The notes under the pieces were generated by a model. That model saw only the letters and a program-made list of their open reading frames with translations, searched no databases and was not told where the DNA came from. A DNA stretch of 64,000 nt from an uncultured Marvinbryantia sp. Lineage in GTDB: Bacteria; Bacillota; Clostridia; Lachnospirales; Lachnospiraceae. This document shows, piece after piece, positions 25,913-34,618 of this stretch (its first letter is position 1; every line of letters begins with the position of its first letter). The position numbers and the translations under genes were made by a program. Location: positions 18,024-82,023 of the forward strand of contig CALDMO010000006.1 in NCBI GenBank assembly GCA_937915375.1. Reading direction: 5' to 3'.

Positions 25913-25943
25913 AGGCTGAGGCAGGAAGTGCATCAGCCTTTTG
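25913..25943 (+). terminator. Terminator after ftsZ
   Basis: AGGCTGA (25913-25919) pairs with TCAGCCT (25933-25939), followed by a short T run. The T run is only four bases, so readthrough into the amidase gene is likely. Confidence 0.6.
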
Positions 25944-25970
25944 TGTCTGAGAGAAAAAGAGGGAGAAAAC

Positions 25971-27269
25971 GTGAAAGCAATATGGAAAAAGGCGGCAGGG
26001 CTGCTTTGTATGGTAATGTTGATTTTTATGATGATTCCGGCAGCAGGGGCAGCGGCAAAAGATGTTGTGATTGTTCTTGATCCGGGACACGGCGGCACGG
26101 AAGCAGGAGCGAGGAGGACTTGGAACGGTTATACTTATCGCGAAGAGATCATTACGCTCAAGATTGCAGAATACGCAAAGCAGGAACTCGAGAAATATGA
26201 AGGTGTAAAGGTGTATTTGACAAGAAGCAGCAATGTAGGTCCGGCGATGGATCGTGCTACGCGTGTCAATATTGCAAAAAAGAAAAAAGCAGACGCATTG
26301 GTAAGCCTTCATATCAATTCTACCGGAGAATATAAGACCGCTCAGAGCGGTGCTCTGGCAATGGTTCCGTCTTCACGGTATGGGCAAAGTTATGCGAAAG
26401 AGACGCGTATTTTGGCAAAATCTATTCTGAGTGAGCTTGGCATGGTTGGATTGTCTAATAGAGGATTTGGATATGATGATGAACTGGGAATTATTCTTTA
26501 TGGAATGAAGGCGAAGATTCCGAGTATGATCATTGAACACTGTTTTGTAAATAATCCGCAGGACTGCAGAAAGTATCTCAGAACCAGTTCCGGTTTGAAA
26601 AAACTTGGCGTTGCGGACGCAACCGGAATCGCAAAGTATTACAAGCTGAAGAAAAAAGGTGCATCATCAGAGCCGTCTGTACCGGTAAAGACCGGATGGC
26701 AGTCGAAGAATGGTAAAAAACAATATTTTTATTCAGATGGCACGATGGCGAAAAACGGTTGGAAAAAGATCAGTTCCAAGTACTATTATTTTGACAAGAG
26801 CGGTTATCTGAAAACCGGTGTAATTAAAATCGGTAAGAGTCTGTATCTGACAGACAAAAACGGTATCCGCAAAAAAGGTTTTATTCAAATAGAAGGCAAG
26901 CAGTATTACGCTGATTCTCAAGGAAAGCTTTATACTGGCTGGAAAACTTATAAGAGTAAAAAATATTATTTTGATAAAAAGACGGGTGCAGCATATACCG
27001 GTAAACGAAAAATCGGAAGTAAGACATATTTCTTTTCAAATTCTACGAAAACGCCGGGTGTGATGAAGAGTAAGATCATCAAGATCAGCGGCAGGAAATA
27101 TTTCTTCAGCCGCAAGGACGGCAGAATGATGGTCAATTATTGGGTTAAGGTCAGCGGTAAGTGGTATTATTTTGGGAAAGACGGCGCGGCTTATGCGAAC
27201 GTCAGAAAAAAGATCAAAGGAAAAACTTATCGATTTGATGCAGAGGGCGTTTGCCTGAACAAAAAATAG
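25971..27269 (+). CDS. N-acetylmuramoyl-L-alanine amidase with wall-binding repeats
   Basis: This secreted autolysin cuts the amide bond between muramic acid and the stem peptide. A signal peptide covers about residues 1-27, ending in AGAAA. The Amidase_3 domain (about 30-230) shows the zinc ligands in LDPGHGGTEAG, SLHINS and the IIEHCFVNN segment. The rest is about eight choline-binding-like repeats of about 20 residues, each with a Gly-Trp or Tyr-Tyr-Phe core (GWKKISSKYYYFDKSG). Start is GTG at 25971 after GAGGGAGAA. The repeats probably hold it to teichoic acid or a similar wall polymer. Confidence 0.92.
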   Translation: MKAIWKKAAGLLCMVMLIFMMIPAAGAAAKDVVIVLDPGHGGTEAGARRTWNGYTYREEIITLKIAEYAKQELEKYEGVKVYLTRSSNVGPAMDRATRVNIAKKKKADALVSLHINSTGEYKTAQSGALAMVPSSRYGQSYAKETRILAKSILSELGMVGLSNRGFGYDDELGIILYGMKAKIPSMIIEHCFVNNPQDCRKYLRTSSGLKKLGVADATGIAKYYKLKKKGASSEPSVPVKTGWQSKNGKKQYFYSDGTMAKNGWKKISSKYYYFDKSGYLKTGVIKIGKSLYLTDKNGIRKKGFIQIEGKQYYADSQGKLYTGWKTYKSKKYYFDKKTGAAYTGKRKIGSKTYFFSNSTKTPGVMKSKIIKISGRKYFFSRKDGRMMVNYWVKVSGKWYYFGKDGAAYANVRKKIKGKTYRFDAEGVCLNKK

Positions 27270-27306
27270 GCAGTTTAAAATAAAACATATACAGGAGGTA
27301 TGGATT

Positions 27307-28323
27307 ATGGCAATTTTAGTAACAGGGGGAGCCGGATATATCGGCAGTCACACATGTGTGGAATTGTTAAATGAGGGGTATGAGGTTGTTGTTGTGGACA
27401 ATCTTTACAATTCCAGTGAAAAAGCGTTGGAGCGGGTGGAAAAGATTACCGGGAAAAAAGTAACTTTTTATAAAGTGGATTTATTGGACAAAGAGGCACT
27501 CAATGAAGTGTTTGATAAGGAATCCATTGATTCTGTTATCCATTTTGCCGGATTAAAGGCAGTTGGTGAATCCGTGGCAAAGCCGTTGGAGTATTATCAT
27601 AACAATATGACCGGTACGTTTCATCTTTGTGATGTTATGAGAAATCACGGAGTAAAAAATATTGTATTCAGTTCTTCGGCGACTGTTTACGGTGATCCGG
27701 CGTTTATCCCGATCACAGAGGATTGCCCGAAAGGAAAAATCACCAACCCATATGGTCAGACAAAGGGGATGTTGGAACAGGTACTGACAGACTTAAATGT
27801 TTCTGATCCGGAATGGAACGTTGTGCTGCTGCGTTACTTCAATCCGATCGGCGCGCATGAGAGCGGATTGATTGGTGAAGATCCGAAGGGAATCCCAAAC
27901 AATCTGGTGCCGTATATCGCGCAGGTGGCAGTCGGCAAACTGGAAGCACTCGGCGTATTCGGTGATGACTATGACACACCGGATGGTACAGGTGTGCGTG
28001 ATTATATCCATGTTGTTGATTTGGCAAAGGGCCATGTAAAAGCGATTGAAAAGCTGAAGGATAAAGAGGGTGTGAGCATTTATAATTTGGGAACCGGCAA
28101 TGGTTACAGCGTTCTGCAGGTGCTGCACGCGTTTGAAAAGGCCTGTGGCAAGACATTGCCGTATGTGATCAAACCGCGCCGACCGGGTGACATCGCAACC
28201 TGCTATGCCGATCCGGCTAAGGCGGAAAAAGAACTGGGCTGGAAAGCGGAAAAAGGCATTGAGGAAATGTGTGCGGACAGCTGGAGATGGCAGAGCAACA
28301 ATCCGAACGGGTATGCTGAGTAA
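27307..28323 (+). CDS. galE: UDP-glucose 4-epimerase
   Basis: GalE interconverts UDP-glucose and UDP-galactose. It has the NAD-binding GGAGYIGSHT, the catalytic serine in SSSATVYG, and Y-x-x-x-K in YGQTKGML. The RYFNPIGAH and RRPGDIA motifs are also present. At 338 residues it is the usual length. An AGGAGG site precedes the ATG. It may serve galactose use (see the alpha-galactosidase at 33242) or surface-sugar synthesis; no other Leloir gene is nearby. Confidence 0.96.
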   Translation: MAILVTGGAGYIGSHTCVELLNEGYEVVVVDNLYNSSEKALERVEKITGKKVTFYKVDLLDKEALNEVFDKESIDSVIHFAGLKAVGESVAKPLEYYHNNMTGTFHLCDVMRNHGVKNIVFSSSATVYGDPAFIPITEDCPKGKITNPYGQTKGMLEQVLTDLNVSDPEWNVVLLRYFNPIGAHESGLIGEDPKGIPNNLVPYIAQVAVGKLEALGVFGDDYDTPDGTGVRDYIHVVDLAKGHVKAIEKLKDKEGVSIYNLGTGNGYSVLQVLHAFEKACGKTLPYVIKPRRPGDIATCYADPAKAEKELGWKAEKGIEEMCADSWRWQSNNPNGYAE

Positions 28324-28365
28324 GTTTGACAGATGCGCGGTCTAATCTGCGCAGCAGGAGCAAGT

Positions 28366-30204
28366 ATGTTTGATATTCAGGAAGAATTAAAGAAACTCCC
28401 GGCTAAGCCGGGAGTTTATATTATGCATGATGAGAAGGACGCAATTATTTATGTCGGCAAGGCGGTGATTTTAAAAAACCGTGTTCGGCAGTATTTTCAG
28501 AGCAGCCGCAATAAAGGACCGAAGATTGAGCAGATGGTAACAAAGATCCGCCGATTTGAGTATATCGTTACGGACTCCGAGGTGGAAGCGCTGGTTTTAG
28601 AATGCAATTTGATTAAGGAACACCGCCCCAAATATAATACGATGCTGAAGGATGATAAAACTTATCCGTTTATTAAGGTGACGACGGGTGAAGCGTTTCC
28701 GCGTGTGATGATTTCCCGAACGATGAAAAAAGATAAGTCGCGTTATTTTGGCCCGTATACGAGCGGAGGCATCAAAGAAATTATTGATCTGATCAATAAG
28801 TCGTATAAGCTTCGCACTTGCAGCCGGAATCTGCCGCGTGATATTGGAAATGAGCGGCCTTGTTTAAATTATCATATTAAACAGTGTGACGGACCGTGTC
28901 AGGGGTATATTTCTGAGGAAGAGTATGGCGCGAAGATTGCGCAGGTGCTTGAATTTCTGAACGGTAATTATAAGCCCATCCTGACAATGCTGGAGCAGCG
29001 GATGCAGGAAGCTTCTGAGAAGATGGATTTTGAGGCGGCAATCGAGTATCGAGAGCTGATAAAGAATGTAAAGCAGCTTTCACAAAAACAGAAAATTACT
29101 TCCGGAGACGGTGAGGACAAAGATATTATCGCTTTAGCAAATGATGACCGTGACGCAGTGGTGCAGATTTTCTTTGTGCGTGGCGGCCGTTTGATCGGAC
29201 GGGATCATTTTTATCTGCGCGTGGCTCCGGCGGACAGCCGCAGTCAGATTCTGGATAGTTTTCTGAAACAGTTTTATTCGGGAACACCGTTTATTCCGCG
29301 TCAGATTATGCTGCAGGAAGAAATTGAGGATCGTGAAATACTGGAACAATGGCTGGGCAGCAGGCGCGGCGGCCGCGTATATATTACGATTCCGAAAAAA
29401 GGAACAAAGGAAAAGCTGGTAGAACTGGCAGCGAAAAATGCTCAGATGGTACTTTCTCAGGATAAGGAGAAGATCCGCCGCGAAGAAGGGCGGACGATCG
29501 GAGCGATGAAAGAGATTGCCGAGCTTTTAGGGCTGACGGACGTTGTGCGTGTGGAGGCATTTGATATTTCCAATATCAGCGGTTTTGAGTCGGTTGGATC
29601 GATGATTGTTTATGAGAAGGGAAAACCAAAGAGCAGCGACTACCGTAAGTTTAAGATCCGTACCGTTAAGGGGCCGGATGATTATGCGAGTATGGAGGAA
29701 GTTCTGACACGGCGGTTTGCACATGGTCTTTCGGAGCGAGAGGAGGAGAACGCAGAGTTTGGCAGTTTCAGTCGTTTTCCGGATCTGATTATGATGGACG
29801 GAGGAAAAGGGCAGGTGAATGTAGCGCTGCGGGTGTTGGGAGAGCTGCAGCTGGATATTCCGGTATGCGGTATGGTGAAGGATGACAGCCACCGCACCAG
29901 AGGACTGTATTTTAGAAATGAGGAAATTCCGATCGACCGGGGAAGCGAAGGGTTTAAGCTGATTACGCGTATTCAGGATGAGGCGCATCGGTTTGCGATT
30001 GAATATCATCGATCTCTGCGCAGCAAGCAGCAGGTGCATTCGGTGCTTGACGACATCGAGGGGATAGGCGAGCGCAGAAGAAAGGCGCTTATGCGCCGAT
30101 TTAAATCGCTGGAAGCAGTACGGGATGCGTCTGTAGAGGAACTGGCATCAACTGAGACGATGAACCGACTGGCAGCGCAGAAGGTCTACGATTTCTTCCA
30201 TTGA
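28366..30204 (+). CDS. uvrC: Excinuclease ABC subunit C
   Basis: UvrC makes both cuts in nucleotide excision repair. The N-terminal GIY-YIG nuclease shows KPGVYIMHDE and IIYVGKA. The UVR domain near residues 200-240 binds UvrB, and the C-terminal half contains the RNase H-like nuclease (EAFDISNISG) and the helix-hairpin-helix ending. I chose the ATG at 28366 with AGGAGC upstream, giving 612 residues. An exact 11-bp inverted repeat lies within codons 10-18. Confidence 0.96.
   Translation: MFDIQEELKKLPAKPGVYIMHDEKDAIIYVGKAVILKNRVRQYFQSSRNKGPKIEQMVTKIRRFEYIVTDSEVEALVLECNLIKEHRPKYNTMLKDDKTYPFIKVTTGEAFPRVMISRTMKKDKSRYFGPYTSGGIKEIIDLINKSYKLRTCSRNLPRDIGNERPCLNYHIKQCDGPCQGYISEEEYGAKIAQVLEFLNGNYKPILTMLEQRMQEASEKMDFEAAIEYRELIKNVKQLSQKQKITSGDGEDKDIIALANDDRDAVVQIFFVRGGRLIGRDHFYLRVAPADSRSQILDSFLKQFYSGTPFIPRQIMLQEEIEDREILEQWLGSRRGGRVYITIPKKGTKEKLVELAAKNAQMVLSQDKEKIRREEGRTIGAMKEIAELLGLTDVVRVEAFDISNISGFESVGSMIVYEKGKPKSSDYRKFKIRTVKGPDDYASMEEVLTRRFAHGLSEREEENAEFGSFSRFPDLIMMDGGKGQVNVALRVLGELQLDIPVCGMVKDDSHRTRGLYFRNEEIPIDRGSEGFKLITRIQDEAHRFAIEYHRSLRSKQQVHSVLDDIEGIGERRRKALMRRFKSLEAVRDASVEELASTETMNRLAAQKVYDFFH
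28393..28417 (+). repeat. Perfect inverted repeat inside the start of uvrC
   Basis: AAACTCCCGGC (28393-28403) and GCCGGGAGTTT (28407-28417) are exact reverse complements around the loop TAA. It looks like a GC-rich terminator stem but has no T run after it, and the loop falls inside an open reading frame. It could form a strong RNA hairpin about 30 bases after the uvrC start. Confidence 0.7.
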
Positions 30205-30232
30205 GCGGATGGCTGCGATGGCAAGAACGGAA

Positions 30233-30261
30233 TTGATGTTATGTCGAGAGTATGATATAGT
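30233..30261 (+). promoter_or_regulatory. Sigma-A-type promoter for hprK-glcK
   Basis: TTGATG (30233-30238) and TATAGT (30256-30261) are 17 bases apart, about 30 bases before the hprK start. Confidence 0.6.
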
Positions 30262-30293
30262 AAAGGTAATGAATGTAAAGTGGAGGGAAGGTA

Positions 30294-31229
30294 ATGGCGA
30301 GCAGTGTTGCACTGAGTAAGTTAGTAGAAAAAATGAATCTGAAAAATCTCACGCCGGATGTGGATATTTCTCAGATTCGGATTATGGTGCCGGATATCAA
30401 TCGACCGGCGCTGCAGCTGACCGGCTATTTTGAGCATTTCGCGTCAGAACGTGTACAGATTGTCGGGTACGTGGAATATACATATCTGCAGGGATTGTGC
30501 AGTGATGCAAAACGGCCGATCTATGAGAAATTTGTTTCCTATAAAATGCCGTGTATTATTTACACCAGTATGACGGCGCCGGATACGGAACTGTTGGAGT
30601 TGGCGACACAGTACGGTGTGCCGGTATTCAGCACAGATAAGGCGACTTCTGCGTTTATGGCAGAAATCATCCGTTGGTTGAATGTAGAACTGGCGCCCTG
30701 TATTTCAATCCATGGCGTTCTGGTCGATGTTTACGGCGAAGGTGTGCTGATCATGGGCGAGAGCGGTATCGGAAAAAGTGAGGCGGCGCTGGAATTGATC
30801 CGCCGCGGACACCGTTTGATATCGGACGACGTGGTGGAAATCCGCAAGGTCAGCGACGTATCTCTTGTCGGCAGCGCGCCGGATATCACGCGTCACTTTA
30901 TCGAGTTGCGCGGTATCGGCATTATTGATGTCAAGACCCTGTTTGGTATCGAGGCGGTAAAAAATACCCAGGTGATTGATATGGTTATTAAACTGGAAGA
31001 GTGGAACCGTGACAAGGAATACGATCGGCTTGGTTTGGAACACGATTACACAGAGTTTCTCGGCAACCGTGTGGTCTGTCATTCAATCCCAATTCGGCCG
31101 GGCCGAAATCTGGCAATTATTGTGGAAGCGGCAGCGGTTAACCACCGACAGAAGAAGATGGGCTATAACGCAGCTCAGGAATTGTATAACCGTGTACAGC
31201 AGAGTCTGGCGAAAAAAAGAGAATCGTAA
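30294..31229 (+). CDS. hprK: HPr kinase/phosphorylase
   Basis: This enzyme phosphorylates or dephosphorylates Ser46 of HPr, which controls carbon catabolite repression through CcpA. The ATP loop GESGIGKS is at residues 155-162, followed by the HprK signature region LRGIGIIDVKTLFG. At 311 residues it is typical. The ribosome site is TGGAGGGAAGG. It is followed at 18 bases by a glucokinase gene, so the sensor of glycolytic flux and the enzyme that makes glucose 6-phosphate are co-expressed. Confidence 0.96.
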   Translation: MASSVALSKLVEKMNLKNLTPDVDISQIRIMVPDINRPALQLTGYFEHFASERVQIVGYVEYTYLQGLCSDAKRPIYEKFVSYKMPCIIYTSMTAPDTELLELATQYGVPVFSTDKATSAFMAEIIRWLNVELAPCISIHGVLVDVYGEGVLIMGESGIGKSEAALELIRRGHRLISDDVVEIRKVSDVSLVGSAPDITRHFIELRGIGIIDVKTLFGIEAVKNTQVIDMVIKLEEWNRDKEYDRLGLEHDYTEFLGNRVVCHSIPIRPGRNLAIIVEAAAVNHRQKKMGYNAAQELYNRVQQSLAKKRES

Positions 31230-31247
31230 TGTGAAGGGAGATATAGA

Positions 31248-32180
31248 ATGAAAGAATATTGTTTTGGAATTGATGTCGGGGGCACAACTGTAAAATGCGG
31301 ACTTTTTAATGTGAAAGGCGACGTGTTGGAAAAATGGGAGATTCCCACCAGAACAGAAAATAACGGCTGCAATATTCTGCCGGATGTGGCGGCAGCGGTT
31401 GCGGCAAAAATCGCGGAAAAGAATCTGGACAGAACGGAGATTGCCGGTGTGGGTATTGGTGTCCCGGGACCGGTAAATGAAAAAGGCGATGTTCCGACAG
31501 CGGTAAATTTACATTGGGGCTATGTACCTTTGGTAGAGCAGATGGAAAGGCTGACCGGACTTCCGGTAAAGGCTGGAAATGACGCCAATGTAGCAGCGCT
31601 TGGAGAAATGTGGAAGGGCGGCGGCGCTGGATATCACAATGTTGTTTTGGTAACACTTGGAACCGGCGTAGGCGGAGGTATCATCCACAGCGGACAGATT
31701 GTGACAGGTTCGCATGGAGCGGGCGGTGAAATTGGTCATATTCATGTGACAGATGATGTTGATAGGGACTGTAACTGCGGTAATCGTGGCTGTCTGGAGC
31801 AGGTGACTTCCGCAACCGGTATTACATATCTGGCAAATAGGCGTTTGGCAAAAGATGATGTGCCGTCTGTTCTGCGCGGTCAAGAGATTTCCGCGAAAGC
31901 CGTGTTTGACGCGGTGAAGGAAAATGATGCGGTGGCAATGGAGATTGCGGAAGAATTTGGAAGATATCTTGGTATGGCGCTGGCAAATGTCGCCGGAGTA
32001 GTAGATCCGGATGTATTTGTAATCGGCGGCGGCGTATCCAAGGCAGGAACGGTTTTATTGGAATACATTGAGAAATATTATAAAAAGTATGCTTTTCCTA
32101 CATGTAAGGAAACACCGTTCGCGTTGGCGGAGTTGGGCAATGATGCCGGTATTTACGGTGCGGCTAAGTTAGTGCTGTAG
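31248..32180 (+). CDS. glcK: ROK-family glucokinase
   Basis: This enzyme makes glucose 6-phosphate from glucose and ATP. The N-terminal phosphate loop is DVGGTTVKCG, and the ROK zinc motif reads CNCGNRGCLEQ. LVTLGTGVGGGII and FVIGGGVSKAG are also present. At 310 residues it is the usual length. There is no helix-turn-helix, so this is an enzyme rather than a ROK repressor. A convergent terminator lies after it. Confidence 0.94.
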   Translation: MKEYCFGIDVGGTTVKCGLFNVKGDVLEKWEIPTRTENNGCNILPDVAAAVAAKIAEKNLDRTEIAGVGIGVPGPVNEKGDVPTAVNLHWGYVPLVEQMERLTGLPVKAGNDANVAALGEMWKGGGAGYHNVVLVTLGTGVGGGIIHSGQIVTGSHGAGGEIGHIHVTDDVDRDCNCGNRGCLEQVTSATGITYLANRRLAKDDVPSVLRGQEISAKAVFDAVKENDAVAMEIAEEFGRYLGMALANVAGVVDPDVFVIGGGVSKAGTVLLEYIEKYYKKYAFPTCKETPFALAELGNDAGIYGAAKLVL

Positions 32181-32190
32181 GATAAAAATA

Positions 32191-32247
32191 AAAAATGCAG
32201 GAAACTGAAAGGAATGGATCATCCTTATCAGATTTTTGCATTTTTTT
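32191..32247. terminator. Bidirectional terminator between glcK and the AraC regulator
   Basis: AAAAAATGCA at the left pairs with TGCATTTTTT at the right, with a second inner stem (AAGGA/TCCTT). The flanking A and T runs make it work from both sides, which suits the two converging genes. Confidence 0.75.
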
Positions 32248-32249
32248 AT

Positions 32250-33065
32250 TTATTTCGCGGCGGACTGTCGCCTGAAAACGCTTGGTGTATATCCGGTCTG
32301 TCGTTTGAAATGATTGCAAAAAGCAGGCGTGTCCTGAAATCCGCAGGAAAGCGCGATCTCCGTGATCGGATAGGAAGTCGAGCAAAGCATCTGTGCTGCT
32401 ACGCGGATACGGTGCCGCAGCAGATATTGTTTGGGAGAGAGCTGCGTCTGCTCTATAAATATTTTGTAGAGATAGGTGCGGTCGATGCCGACATGACGGG
32501 CAATTTCGGATATGCGGATATCGTAGGAATAATTGTTGTTAATATAATCGGTAGCTTTTTGAAAATAGAGGTCAGCGAAATCGGTTTTCTTTTCCGGAGC
32601 GAGTTTTTGCAAATCAGAAAAAAGGAGCAGCAGATTACCGACAGAGCGCAGCGGCTGATTGCCAGATTCCAGAAAAGAATTTACAAGTCGCATCATAGAA
32701 CTAAAAAGTGTCTCAAAGGATGCGGACGTATCGTTGTGAAAAACAAAGGAGTCCGCAAAAACGGTTTGAGAAAGCAGATTTTCACATTCTTTGCCGTCAA
32801 ACCCGACCCAGGCATAACTCCAGGGATCTTTCTGATCCGCCTGATAATAGGTGGATTCCAGCGGCGGAATTAAAAAAGCGTCGCCTTTTTTCAAGGGATA
32901 TATAGTTCCGGCTTTCTGATAGATGCCGCGGCCGGATAAAATGACATGAAGCAGATAATGCGGACGAATGGCAGGGCCGAAAGAATGACTGGGCGAACAA
33001 TTTTCGCTGCCGCAGAAGTAGACAGACAGAGGCGCTTGCTGTTCGGCGTGTATTTCAGAATTCAT
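32250..33065 (-). CDS. AraC-family transcriptional regulator
   Basis: This is a 271-residue regulator with an N-terminal cupin-type sugar-sensing domain (HVILSGRGIYQKAG, KKGDAFLIPP) and two C-terminal helix-turn-helix units (about residues 170-265) ending in SCGFQDTPAFCNHFKRQTGY. The start is the ATG at 33065 with AGAAAGGAG upstream on the minus strand. It is transcribed away from the alpha-galactosidase gene and probably activates it in response to an alpha-galactoside. A good promoter on the minus strand (TTGCAA, 17 bases, TAAAAT) precedes it. Confidence 0.9.
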   Translation of the reverse strand: MNSEIHAEQQAPLSVYFCGSENCSPSHSFGPAIRPHYLLHVILSGRGIYQKAGTIYPLKKGDAFLIPPLESTYYQADQKDPWSYAWVGFDGKECENLLSQTVFADSFVFHNDTSASFETLFSSMMRLVNSFLESGNQPLRSVGNLLLLFSDLQKLAPEKKTDFADLYFQKATDYINNNYSYDIRISEIARHVGIDRTYLYKIFIEQTQLSPKQYLLRHRIRVAAQMLCSTSYPITEIALSCGFQDTPAFCNHFKRQTGYTPSVFRRQSAAK

Positions 33066-33097
33066 ACAGACTCCTTTCTGAAGCTGTGATAGAAAAT

Positions 33098-33126
33098 ATT
33101 TTAGCATTAAATATCAGCGATTGCAA
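33098..33126 (-). promoter_or_regulatory. Promoter of the AraC regulator gene
   Basis: On the minus strand TTGCAA (33121-33126) and TAAAAT (33098-33103) are separated by 17 bases, with TG one base before the -10. TTGCAA is its own reverse complement, so the site is also visible on the plus strand. Confidence 0.6.
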
Positions 33127-33196
33127 AAAGAAATTTATGCAACAAATCAACAATTTTTAGAAAACAAACGGCAAAGAAAAAGATATGGGATTTTAC

Positions 33197-33202
33197 TATA
33201 AT
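33197..33202 (+). promoter_or_regulatory. -10 element of the alpha-galactosidase promoter
   Basis: A perfect TATAAT lies 40 bases before the start codon, but the -35 position (33174-33179, AAGAAA) is far from consensus. This is the pattern of an activator-dependent promoter, as expected next to a divergent AraC gene. Confidence 0.6.
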
Positions 33203-33241
33203 GGGGCTATCAGAAACAAGTTAAAAAAGGAGAAGAAAGAC

Positions 33242-34564
33242 ATGGTTAAGATTACATTTATGGGTGCAGGAAGCACGGTATTTGCTAGAAATGTACTGGG
33301 GGATTGTATGTGTACACCGGCGCTCTGTGAGAGCGAGATCGCGCTCTATGATATCGACGCGCAGAGGCTGGAGGATTCCCGTATCATTTTAAGCGCGATC
33401 AATCATAATGTCAACAAAGACAGAGCGTTGATAAAAACGTATCTTGGCGCTGAAAACCGAAAAGACGCTTTACGAAACGCGGACTTTGTAGTAAACGCGA
33501 TTCAGGTGGGCGGTTACGATCCGTGTACGATTACAGATTTTGAAATTCCGAAAAAATACGGTTTGAGACAGACGATCGCAGATACACTCGGCATTGGCGG
33601 CATCATGCGCGCGCTGCGTACAATTCCGGTTATGGAAGAGTTCGCCAGAGATATGGAGGAGGTGTGTCCGAACACGCTGTTTTTGAATTATTCGAATCCG
33701 ATGGCAATGCTGACCGGTTATATGCAGCGATATACGAAAATCAGAACTGTAGGTCTGTGTCACAGCGTGCAGGTCTGCTCTGAAAATCTGCTGAAAGATC
33801 TGGGGATGGAAGATAAACTGGAAGGCAGACAGGAACTGATTGCCGGCATCAACCATATGGGATGGCTGCTTGATATTCGTGATAAAGACGGTAATGACCT
33901 TTATCCGGAGATAAAAAAACGCGCGGCTGAAAAGAATGCCAGTGAAAAACATAATGATATGGTACGTTATGAGTACATAAAACAGTTTGGTCATTACTGC
34001 ACAGAATCCAGCGAGCATAATGCAGAATATAATCCGTTTTTCATCAAATCCAAATATCCGGATATGATTGAAGAGTTCAACATTCCGCTGGACGAATATC
34101 CGAGACGCTGCGTTAACCAGATTGAAGGTTGGGAGAAAGAGCGGGAAGGTATTTTAAAGGATGGCAAGATCGAGCATGAGAGAAGCCGGGAATACGCATC
34201 CTATATTATGGAAGCAGTTGTTTTAGACAAACCGTATAAAATCGGCGGTAATGTATTAAACAACGGTTATATTGAGAATCTTCCGGCGGATGCTTGTGTG
34301 GAAGTGCCGTGCTATATCGACGGACGGGGTGTACATCCGGTGAAAGTGGGAAAACTGCCGACCGTACTGGCCGCTATGAATTCCAGCAATATTGCTCCGC
34401 AGCTGCTGACGATTGAAGCGGCGGTGACAAAGGACAGACAGAAGATTTATCAGGCGGCAATGATGGATCCGCATACAGCGGCAGAGCTGAATATAAAAGA
34501 TATTATTAGTATGTGCGATGAAATGATTGAAGCACATGGAGATTATATGAAAGATTATAAGTAA
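33242..34564 (+). CDS. melA: Alpha-galactosidase, glycoside hydrolase family 4
   Basis: Family 4 enzymes use NAD and a divalent metal and cleave by redox-assisted elimination. The N-terminal Rossmann loop reads FMGAGSTVFARNVLGD. The metal region includes NYSNPMAML and GLCHSVQ, and GINHMGW, ESSEHNAEY and MMDPHTAAEL follow the order seen in E. coli MelA along the whole 440 residues. I chose the ATG at 33242 after AAAAGGAGAAG. No signal peptide is present, so melibiose or raffinose-type sugars must be imported first. No dedicated transporter lies next to it. Confidence 0.93.
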   Translation: MVKITFMGAGSTVFARNVLGDCMCTPALCESEIALYDIDAQRLEDSRIILSAINHNVNKDRALIKTYLGAENRKDALRNADFVVNAIQVGGYDPCTITDFEIPKKYGLRQTIADTLGIGGIMRALRTIPVMEEFARDMEEVCPNTLFLNYSNPMAMLTGYMQRYTKIRTVGLCHSVQVCSENLLKDLGMEDKLEGRQELIAGINHMGWLLDIRDKDGNDLYPEIKKRAAEKNASEKHNDMVRYEYIKQFGHYCTESSEHNAEYNPFFIKSKYPDMIEEFNIPLDEYPRRCVNQIEGWEKEREGILKDGKIEHERSREYASYIMEAVVLDKPYKIGGNVLNNGYIENLPADACVEVPCYIDGRGVHPVKVGKLPTVLAAMNSSNIAPQLLTIEAAVTKDRQKIYQAAMMDPHTAAELNIKDIISMCDEMIEAHGDYMKDYK

Positions 34565-34575
34565 GAGGTATAGAA

Positions 34576-34618
34576 ACGGCCGGAGGTCATGTGATCCCCG
34601 GCCGTGTGTATTTTTAGT
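34576..34618. terminator. Terminator between melA and the class A PBP
   Basis: ACGGCCGG (34576-34583) pairs with CCGGCCGT (34598-34605). The T run (34610-34615) comes five bases later and overlaps the stop codon of the minus-strand gene. It serves the plus-strand melA. Confidence 0.7.

Noticed and set aside
32214..32873. Plus-strand open frame inside the AraC regulator
   Set aside because: It overlaps a minus-strand gene with complete AraC motifs and has no ribosome site or homology.
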